Source: Leadbetterella sp964563435 (GTDB taxonomy: Bacteria; Bacteroidota; Bacteroidia; Cytophagales; Spirosomataceae). From it: a stretch of 64,000 nucleotides of DNA. The stretch covers positions 17,974 through 81,973 of the forward strand of contig CAZLXI010000020.1 of NCBI GenBank assembly GCA_964563435.1, in the 5' to 3' direction. The notes beneath the pieces are model-generated. The model saw only the letters and a program-made list of their open reading frames with translations, searched no databases and was not told the origin of the DNA. This document shows positions 57,190 through 64,000 of the stretch, in pieces (position 1 is the first letter of the stretch; every line of letters starts with the position of its first letter). Position numbers and translations under genes: made by a program.

Positions 57190-59424
57190 ATGCGGAGAAA
57201 AATTATCCTTCTGTTTTGCTGTATATGTGGATTCGGCGGCCGGGTGTGGGCTCAATTACCGGTTATTCCCAGACCGGAGTCGGTGCAGATGCTGGACGGA
57301 TCGTTCACCCTAAGCGCCGGTACAGGCATTCATACCGATGCTCCGATGAAGCCTTTGGCGGAGTTTCTGCAAACGGCCCTGCAGGATTTAGCGGCTGTTC
57401 AGGTATCTTCGGACAGTAAAACCGGTCCGGCCATCTGGCTCGGAACAGGCACTCTCGGGAAGGATGAAGCCTATGTTCTGGAGGTAACTCCTGAGCGGAT
57501 CCGGATCACGGGAAATGACGAAGCAGGGGTTTTTTACGGAATTCAGAGCCTGTTGCAACTGGCCGGGCGGTCGCCCGTCATTCCTGCCTGCCGTATTATT
57601 GATTCACCCCGGTTCGCTTACCGGGGCCTGCATCTCGACGTAGGCCGGAACATGTTTCCCCTGAGCTTTCTTAAAAAATACATTGACCTGATGGCTTTGT
57701 ATAAGCTGAATACCTTTCACTGGCACTTAACTGAAGACCAGGGCTGGCGTATTGAGATCAAAAAATACCCGGAGCTGCAGCGGGTAGCGGCCTGGCGTGA
57801 TGAAACCCTCATCGGCCACAAAAGGAACTCCCCCCACCGGTTTGACGGGGTTCGCTATGGCGGTTTTTATACACAGGAGGAGGTAAAGGAATTGGTAAAG
57901 TACGCCTCCGAACGGCATATTACCATTATTCCTGAAATTGAAATGCCGGGGCATGCTTCGGCAGCGCTGGCCGCATATCCCCATCTGGGATGCCGGGGGA
58001 AAGACTACCATACAGCTACTTTCTGGGGTATTTTTGACGATGTTTTCTGCGCAGGGAAAGACAGCACCTTTATTTTCCTGGAAGAGGTGTTGGATGAAAT
58101 CCTGCCGCTGTTTCCTTCAAAATACATTCATATAGGGGGCGACGAATGCCCTAAGGCCCGATGGAAAGAGTGCCCGCATTGCCAAAAGCGCATGAAAGAA
58201 CATCAACTGAAAGATGAACATGAATTGCAGAGCTACTTTATCCGCCGGATAGAAAAATACCTGAACAGCAGGGGGCGGGAGATCATCGGCTGGGATGAGA
58301 TCCTGGAAGGAGGACTGAGTCCCAATGCCACCGTGATGAGCTGGCGGGGAGAAATTGGCGGAATAGCGTCTGCCCGGCAAAAGCACCGGGTCATCATGAC
58401 CCCGGAAAGTCACCTGTATTTTGATTATTACCAGTCGCTGGATGCCGGTGAGCCCACCGCGGCTGCCTGGTTTACCCCGCTGGAGAAAGTGTATGGCTAT
58501 GAACCTTACCCTGACGAGCTGGAACCGGAGTTTCATCCTTACATCATTGGTGTGCAGGCCAATGTGTGGACAGAATATATGGCAGATCCGGCACAGGTGG
58601 AATATATGGCTTTTCCGAGGGTACTGGCGCTGGCTGAAACGGCGTGGACCTCTGTCGGGAAAAAAGAATACAGGGATTTCCTGGAGCGCTTAAGACAGAA
58701 TGAAACTGTATTGAAAAAGAAGGGAGTGAATTATTTTGACCGCTATGAAGAGCTGAGGTATGAATGGAAGGAGGGTGCGTTTGGCCTGTCTTCTACGTTG
58801 CCCGGGGCACAGATTTATTATACCTTAGACGGCAGGGATCCGGCCGTCAGCGATCATTTGTATAGTGAGCCTGTTCGTGTGAGGGAAAGTGCAATAGTGA
58901 AAAGCCGGTTGTTCAGAGAGGGTCAGCCCTACGGAAAGGCTCTGGAGCAGGATTTCCGCCATCATAAAGCGGCTTTCAGAAAAGTTCAGCTGAAACACTC
59001 GCCTAAACCGGCGTTTAACCCTTCTTCACCTTTTGCTTTGGTCAACGGCCTGGAAGGGAACGCCCGTTACAATAACGGGGAATGGGTGGGTTTCAGCGGT
59101 GAAGACCTGGAGGCGGTCATTGACCTGGAGGAAGTGCAGAAGGTATCGCGTTTGGGCATCAATATCTTAAAATATCACTGGCAAAGAATGTGGGAACCCG
59201 TTAACCTGGTGTTTTATGTATCAAAAGACGGGGTTAACTACAGGGAGGTTTTTCGTACGAATGAGTTTCCTGACAACGGGATCAACCGGGTGCGGGCAAA
59301 GATAAAGCCTGTGCGGGCGCGATATGTAAAAGTTTTTGCGCAAAACAAGGGCATTATTCCCGGGGGGGAATACGGAGCAGGCGGTAAAGCCTGGCTGCTG
59401 GCGGATGAGGTATACGTGGATTGA
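57190..59424 (+). CDS. GH20 beta-N-acetylhexosaminidase with C-terminal F5/8-type domain
   Basis: A 744-residue secreted enzyme. After a signal peptide come a GH20b domain (about 22-140), the GH20 barrel with FAYRGLHLDVGRNMFP, YKLNTFHWHLTEDQGWRIEI and the catalytic Asp318-Glu319 in HIGGDECPK, a chitobiase C-terminal Fn3-like domain (QIYYTLDGRDPAVSDH), and a final discoidin/F5-8C domain (about 610-744). It removes terminal GlcNAc or GalNAc from glycans in the periplasm or at the surface. No glycan-utilisation partners are adjacent. A terminator follows at 59540. Confidence 0.94.
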   Translation: MRRKIILLFCCICGFGGRVWAQLPVIPRPESVQMLDGSFTLSAGTGIHTDAPMKPLAEFLQTALQDLAAVQVSSDSKTGPAIWLGTGTLGKDEAYVLEVTPERIRITGNDEAGVFYGIQSLLQLAGRSPVIPACRIIDSPRFAYRGLHLDVGRNMFPLSFLKKYIDLMALYKLNTFHWHLTEDQGWRIEIKKYPELQRVAAWRDETLIGHKRNSPHRFDGVRYGGFYTQEEVKELVKYASERHITIIPEIEMPGHASAALAAYPHLGCRGKDYHTATFWGIFDDVFCAGKDSTFIFLEEVLDEILPLFPSKYIHIGGDECPKARWKECPHCQKRMKEHQLKDEHELQSYFIRRIEKYLNSRGREIIGWDEILEGGLSPNATVMSWRGEIGGIASARQKHRVIMTPESHLYFDYYQSLDAGEPTAAAWFTPLEKVYGYEPYPDELEPEFHPYIIGVQANVWTEYMADPAQVEYMAFPRVLALAETAWTSVGKKEYRDFLERLRQNETVLKKKGVNYFDRYEELRYEWKEGAFGLSSTLPGAQIYYTLDGRDPAVSDHLYSEPVRVRESAIVKSRLFREGQPYGKALEQDFRHHKAAFRKVQLKHSPKPAFNPSSPFALVNGLEGNARYNNGEWVGFSGEDLEAVIDLEEVQKVSRLGINILKYHWQRMWEPVNLVFYVSKDGVNYREVFRTNEFPDNGINRVRAKIKPVRARYVKVFAQNKGIIPGGEYGAGGKAWLLADEVYVD

Positions 59425-59539
59425 AGTATCAAATGAACTTTATGGAAACCCTGTCGGCCTCCTGGGCCGGACTTCAACAGGCTCAGACTGATCCGACCAT
59501 GTTTGTCGTTGTCATGCCAGCCCCCGCTACCTGGTAAAA

Positions 59540-59579
59540 AGCGGGGAGCTCCGGTCATTGCCATTGCTCCGCGCTTTTT
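59540..59579 (+). terminator. Terminator after the GH20 gene
   Basis: AGCGGGGAGC (59540-59549) pairs with GCTCCGCGCT (59566-59575), nine of ten, then T to 59579. The left arm can also pair with an upstream CCCCGCT, giving an alternative shorter hairpin. Confidence 0.75.
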
Positions 59580-59597
59580 ATACCCTCTTCTGCTTTT

Positions 59598-62500
59598 TTA
59601 TTTTCCTTCTTTGATAACCCGGAGTGTTTTCACCTGCTCACCGCTATTTACCCGAAGAACATAGGTGCCCGGCAAGGCTGCTTTCATATTGATTTCATGG
59701 GTATTGCTGTGGCCTGTATAGGTTTTACGGAAGAGGATATTGCCCAGTAGGTCTACCAGCATCAGCTCACCGTCAGGCGTATCACTCTCTACCGATATTT
59801 TCACCAGGTTAGTCACCACCGGGTTAGGCCAGAGGCTTACCCGGATACCCGAGTGGGTGCTGTCTTTCAGGCTGAGCTTGTCGAAGTCCTTGGCTGCTTT
59901 CCTGTCTTTGTTGCGGGCCAGTGTAGGTTCGGGCTCATTATTCCCTGTACACAGCACACCGCCGCCGGCCCAGTGGGTGTTGGCTGCGCCGCGGATCTTA
60001 TCGGCCACAAACAAGCCTTCCAGGGAGGTGATCTCACTGCCCCGGCGGGTCTTCAGCCTGCCCTGTGTATGCAGGATACCCCTCACTTCGGAAGCATTGC
60101 CTACAGAGATTCCGCTCCCGGCATAGATATGCACCTGTTCACCGCCAGTGTTCAGAGCGGTGTTTCTCCCGGCTTTCACCCCCTTTCTGACCAGCAGGGT
60201 AGTGGGAGCGGTGAAGGTCAGAGTGGTGTTTTTCTTTGTCTTCAGGCTTCGGATGTAAACCTCCCCTCCGCTGAAGGTGAGGGTGGCGCCTTTGGCTGCC
60301 TTGACCTTACCGTAGCGGCCGGCGGCCAGGGTGCGGCTTTCATCTTTACCCGCCTTTTCTTTGTTTTTGTCTTTGTTGGGGTTATTGCGGAAGGCCCCGG
60401 GGGTAGGGGCTGCCCCCCGGATATACGTGCTGGCCTCACTACGGGTGTCAAAGCGGCTTTGGGGTGCCTTCACAAAGGTTCCTTCCTGATCAATGACGGT
60501 GTTACGGAGCTTAGCCTTCTTGCCGGAGTTGATGACACCTACGCCCCCGGCAGAGACATGGTTGTTTGTCAGGGTGATGCCGTTAAAGGCCAGTACGCCG
60601 TAAGAGCAGGGACACACACCGTTGGGGTCTTTGACCTCTGCTACGGCCCTGGCGGTGCTCTGATTGCCGTTAACATCCGTGACAGTGAGGGCGACGAGTC
60701 TTCTTCCCAGGTCATTGCAGGAAAAATCGGTTTGGGAGAGGGTCATCCGGGCGATGCCGCAATTGTCGCTGCTTTGGCCGTCGACATCCTCGGGGGCCAG
60801 GGTGGCCTTTCCGTCACCGTCCAGTTCCAGCACAACGTTTTGGGTAAATACTTCCGGCGCGATGGTATCGCGTACGGTGACCCGGATGATCACGGTAGTG
60901 CGGTTACCGGAGAGGTCGGTGACGGTGTATTCCACGGGCTGTGTACCCACATTGGGGCAATCAAAGGCGGTGTACTGCAGGCTTCGGTCAGCAATGCCGC
61001 AGTTATCGCTGCTGCCTTCATCAATGTCATCGGGGGTTAGCGAGGCTTCTCCCGCGGCATCGAGGTAAAGGGTAATGTCTTTCGCCAGCACTATCGGAGC
61101 CAGGGTATCCAGTACGGTGACAGTGAAAGTAGTTTCGGAGGTATTGCCTGCCCCGTCAACGGCCGTCAGAGTGAGCGTTTGCTCGCCGAGGTCCTGGCAG
61201 CCGAACTCTTCCCGGTCTATGCTGAGGCCCGTGATACCGCAATTATCGATGCTGCCGTTATTGGCCATAGCAGGAGAGAGGGCAGCTTTGCCGTCTTTGT
61301 CGAGGTAGAGCGTGAGGTCTTTGGCGCTGACCACGGGTGAGGTGGTGTCTTTTACAGTGACGGTGACGGTGGCCGTGGTACGGTTGCCCTGAACGTCTTC
61401 TATCGTGATGACCACCTCGTTTTCTCCGATATGCTCACAGGTAAATTCATTCTGCGAAACGCTGACATTCCATATTCCGCAGTTATCGGAGATGGTGGTG
61501 ATGAGGTTATCGTTGCTGATGGTGGCGAGGCCGTTTTCATCAAGGGCCAGTGTAAGGTTGGTAGCGCTGATCACCGGCGGGGTGTTATCCACGATCCGGA
61601 TGTCTGAAAGGGCTTCCGACACATTGCCACTGGCATCGGTGACGGTAAGTCTTACCTGCAGGTTTCCGAGGTCGGAGCAGTCAAAAGTGGTACGGTTGAG
61701 ACTCATGGTCACGGGACCGCAGTTGTCTGAGCTGCCTGCATCGACGTCGGCAATGCTGATAGTGGCCTGTCCGCTGGCATTGAGCTCCAGGACAAGATCA
61801 CGAGCTCTGGCTACCGGCGGGGTGTGATCGAGCACCCTTACCTGAGATTCACAGGTGCTGAAGGCGCCTTTGGGGTCCATGACCTCGTAGGTGACCGTAT
61901 ACTCGCCGGGGCGGAAGATACCGTCGGAGTTAAGGAGGGTGTGGCGGGTCCAGTCGCCGTTAGGGTCGTAAGATCCGGCGTCAAGGTCTTTGGCGGTGAG
62001 CACGGCGTAGCAGTCGGCACCGGCTACGAGCACCACCAGGGGTTTACAGACGGCCACGGGCGGCAGGTTGCAGACTTTTTCGGTGACGGTAATATCGGCT
62101 TCCGACCTACATCCCTGGGCGGAGGTGACGCTGACGCTGTAAGTTCCGGCTGCCGACACGGTGATGGTTCGGGAGGTTTGGCCGGAGCTCCACAGGTAGC
62201 TGGCGCCTTCAGAGGCAGTGAGGCTGACAAGATCGTCTTCGCAAAGTTCGGTAGGGCCGTCGGGTGTGACTGTAGCGCTCGCGGCAGCCGGATTAGTAAG
62301 GGTAATGGGGGTAGCTGCCAGTGTGTATGTGCAGTTTTGATCCGTGATCCGGAAGCTGCTGTATATACCCGGCAGTAAATTACCTGCACTAAAAATACCT
62401 GAAATCACCGTGACATCCACCTGTTTTTCATCTCCGTCATGTTCGTATATGAGGGTATAGCTGTTTCCTGCTAATCCCTTAATGCCAAAGGTGATGCTTC

Positions 62501-64000
62501 CGTCACCGCTTCCGCAACTTTGGGGGTCACTATGGGATACGTATTTAAAGTCTGCAGAAGAAGCTTCAAGGATAGTTACCTGAGTGGTAGCCGTATCGTC
62601 TCTCCCATCGGTGACGGTTACGGTATAGGTTCCGGGTGAAAGGCCCGTTACTAAAGCGGTGGTGGCACCGTTCGACCATTCGTAACGGTAGGGTGCGGCG
62701 CCGCCCGAGGCAGCTGCGGTGGCCGAGCCATTGGCAAGACCATTGCAGCTGACGTCTGTGCTGTGGGTAACGGTTATACCCAGCGGCGGGTTGTCAGGAC
62801 CCGAAATACCTACCGTAGCAATGGCTGTACAACCCTTGTCATCGGTGACCGTAACCGTGTAACTGCCTTCAGAAAGGCCGCTGACAGCCGCGGTGGCCGT
62901 GCCGTTTGACCAGAGATAGCTGTAGGGGGCTGTTCCGCCATTGGCTGTTGCCGTTGCGCTTCCGTCAGTAGCTGCCGGAGCGGTGGTGTTGGTTTGGGAT
63001 GCTATAGATACGATTAAATTGTCAGGTGTGGTAATCGTTACGTTGGTGGAGGCTGTGGACCCGTCGGCATCGGTGACCGTTACGGTATAAGTACCTGCGG
63101 AAAGGCCCGAGACAGTGGGGCCGGAGGCAATGGTCTCCCAGGTGTAGTTATAGGGTGCGGTTCCGCCGGTGGCCAGAGCGGTGGCGCTGCCGTTGAAGGC
63201 ACCGAAGCAGCTTACATTTGTACTATAGGTTATGGTTACACTGAGCGGCGGCCCCCCGGGGGCAGATATACTGACCACAGAGGTGGTTTCGCAGCCTTTG
63301 TCATCCGTGACCGTAACGGTATAATTACCGGCTGACAGCCCACTGACGGTGGCTGTAGTGGCCCCGTTGGACCACAGGTAGCTGTAGGGGGCTGTTCCGC
63401 CGTCGGCTTCCACCGTTGCGGTACCGTCGGCGGCTCCCGGAGCGGAGGCATTGATCTGGGTGATGAGATTTGAGGTTAGCTCATCTGGCTGGCTAATCCC
63501 TGCAAAGCGGCCTGCCTGGCAGCCGTTGGTGTCGGTAACCCATGCCGTGTACATGCCTGCGGCAAGTCCGGTGGCTTGCAGGGTGGAGTCCCCCGTAGGA
63601 GCGAAATTGACAGCGCTTTGGTCGAAGTGAAAAGAATAAGGAGCAACTCCGCCCCATATCCTGTATTCCAGGATCCCGTCAGACCCACCGTAACAAGTGG
63701 GCTTGGTGGCTAGTGTATTGCTGATCCGAAGCTCTTCGGGTTGTGAAATAGTAACGGATATCTGAACACTGGCTCCGTTGCCATCGGTGGCCGTTACGGT
63801 ATAATTTCCGGCAGAAAGGCCGGTAGCCGTGGCGGCAGTGCCGCCGTTTGACCATTCGTAACTGTAGGGGGCAGTTCCGCCGTTGGCTAAAGCCGTGGCC
63901 GAGCCGTTGGCCAGGCCGTAGCAGCTTACGTTTGTGCTGTTGGTGATGCTCACTTCGAGCGCCGGCCCGCCGGGTGCTGTAATGCTCACCGGGGTGCTCA
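59598..64000 (-). CDS. SprB-repeat adhesin with type IX sorting signal, C-terminal part
   Basis: At least 1467 codons; the frame is open through the window end, so the N-terminus is missing. From the visible N-terminal side: about six SprB-type repeats of 70-85 residues (GLSAGTYTVTVTD, GGTAPYSYLWSNG), a further diverged unit, an Ig-like/PKD region, five HYR-like repeats of about 80 residues (DVDAGSSDNCG), a strand-rich region of short Gly/Thr/Lys units, and the type IX C-terminal sorting domain (LWPNPVVTNLVKISVESDT, LLGNILFRKTY, PGTYVLRVNSG). Such proteins are exported by the type IX system and anchored at the surface; SprB itself drives gliding. Whether this one does is unknown. The GTG at 63989 is internal. 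Confidence 0.92.
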   Translation of the reverse strand, partial: STPVSITAPGGPALEVSITNSTNVSCYGLANGSATALANGGTAPYSYEWSNGGTAATATGLSAGNYTVTATDGNGASVQISVTISQPEELRISNTLATKPTCYGGSDGILEYRIWGGVAPYSFHFDQSAVNFAPTGDSTLQATGLAAGMYTAWVTDTNGCQAGRFAGISQPDELTSNLITQINASAPGAADGTATVEADGGTAPYSYLWSNGATTATVSGLSAGNYTVTVTDDKGCETTSVVSISAPGGPPLSVTITYSTNVSCFGAFNGSATALATGGTAPYNYTWETIASGPTVSGLSAGTYTVTVTDADGSTASTNVTITTPDNLIVSIASQTNTTAPAATDGSATATANGGTAPYSYLWSNGTATAAVSGLSEGSYTVTVTDDKGCTAIATVGISGPDNPPLGITVTHSTDVSCNGLANGSATAAASGGAAPYRYEWSNGATTALVTGLSPGTYTVTVTDGRDDTATTQVTILEASSADFKYVSHSDPQSCGSGDGSITFGIKGLAGNSYTLIYEHDGDEKQVDVTVISGIFSAGNLLPGIYSSFRITDQNCTYTLAATPITLTNPAAASATVTPDGPTELCEDDLVSLTASEGASYLWSSGQTSRTITVSAAGTYSVSVTSAQGCRSEADITVTEKVCNLPPVAVCKPLVVLVAGADCYAVLTAKDLDAGSYDPNGDWTRHTLLNSDGIFRPGEYTVTYEVMDPKGAFSTCESQVRVLDHTPPVARARDLVLELNASGQATISIADVDAGSSDNCGPVTMSLNRTTFDCSDLGNLQVRLTVTDASGNVSEALSDIRIVDNTPPVISATNLTLALDENGLATISNDNLITTISDNCGIWNVSVSQNEFTCEHIGENEVVITIEDVQGNRTTATVTVTVKDTTSPVVSAKDLTLYLDKDGKAALSPAMANNGSIDNCGITGLSIDREEFGCQDLGEQTLTLTAVDGAGNTSETTFTVTVLDTLAPIVLAKDITLYLDAAGEASLTPDDIDEGSSDNCGIADRSLQYTAFDCPNVGTQPVEYTVTDLSGNRTTVIIRVTVRDTIAPEVFTQNVVLELDGDGKATLAPEDVDGQSSDNCGIARMTLSQTDFSCNDLGRRLVALTVTDVNGNQSTARAVAEVKDPNGVCPCSYGVLAFNGITLTNNHVSAGGVGVINSGKKAKLRNTVIDQEGTFVKAPQSRFDTRSEASTYIRGAAPTPGAFRNNPNKDKNKEKAGKDESRTLAAGRYGKVKAAKGATLTFSGGEVYIRSLKTKKNTTLTFTAPTTLLVRKGVKAGRNTALNTGGEQVHIYAGSGISVGNASEVRGILHTQGRLKTRRGSEITSLEGLFVADKIRGAANTHWAGGGVLCTGNNEPEPTLARNKDRKAAKDFDKLSLKDSTHSGIRVSLWPNPVVTNLVKISVESDTPDGELMLVDLLGNILFRKTYTGHSNTHEINMKAALPGTYVLRVNSGEQVKTLRVIKEGK

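Noticed and set aside
59853..61040. 395-codon plus-strand frame across the adhesin gene
   Set aside because: Its repeats are those of the adhesin read on the other strand; no independent features.
59598..63989. Complete adhesin gene starting at the GTG at 63989
   Set aside because: The frame stays open to the window edge and continues in the same repeat sequence upstream, so the gene is only partly present.

Overview
The window is a stretch of chromosome from a member of the Bacteroidota, probably a gliding or gliding-related lineage such as the Cytophagales; the order is an inference. Three things point there. There are type IX secretion parts: two PorP/SprF-family proteins, an OmpA/PD40 protein, and a giant SprB-repeat adhesin with a C-terminal sorting domain. 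There are family combinations typical of the phylum: a serine-palmitoyltransferase-like enzyme, a carboxypeptidase-regulatory-domain TonB receptor, a DUF4175/BatA/MoxR cluster, and a 58-residue Hc1-like histone. Upstream regions repeatedly show the Bacteroidota promoter pattern TTG/TTTG, about 20 bases, TAnnTTTG, with short AT-rich leaders and few Shine-Dalgarno sites. No tRNA, rRNA, insertion sequence, phage gene or CRISPR array was seen.

Layout. 1-3 kb: end of a PLP-dependent acyl-CoA:amino acid synthase, an Hc1-like DNA-binding protein, a divergent pair (NTF2-like exported protein plus MaoC hydratase), a lipid kinase and a SUI1/YciH factor. 3-14.8 kb: POT peptide transporter, a NatAB-like ABC exporter, class A penicillin-binding protein, YchF, a GH13 lipoprotein, a DUF1801 protein, an ornithine-cyclodeaminase-family enzyme and an unrecognised exported protein. 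14.9-28.5 kb: the most distinctive block. A TldD-TldE pair is followed, after a terminator, by a second TldD-TldE pair that runs without real gaps into DUF4159, MoxR ATPase, DUF58, BatA-like, DUF4175 and one more membrane protein. 28.6-35.5 kb: a 1225-residue histidine kinase and, convergent to it, an AddA/RecB-like helicase-nuclease. 35.8-42.2 kb: TonB-dependent receptor, cytidylate kinase, FAD oxidoreductase and an outer-membrane protein with a degenerate peptidase-MA-like region. 42.6-47.1 kb: PorP, OmpA/PD40 protein, PorP. 47.3-53.1 kb: sucA-sucB-lpdA, the complete 2-oxoglutarate dehydrogenase complex, closed by a strong terminator. 53.2-64 kb: TPR histidine kinase plus LytTR regulator, DUF418 membrane protein, GH20 hexosaminidase, and the C-terminal 1.46 thousand residues of the SprB-like adhesin.

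How the parts fit. Much of the window serves the envelope: wall synthesis (PBP1A), lipid metabolism (SPT-like, lipid kinase), peptide and glycan use (POT, GH13, GH20, TonB receptor), T9SS surface display, and the TldDE/MoxR/BatA/DUF4175 operon. I propose that operon is an envelope protein or peptide maturation or proteolysis unit. Small repeats punctuate the intergenic DNA: heptanucleotide arrays at three places, a palindrome holding the cmk stop codon, and a triplicated element in front of the TonB receptor.
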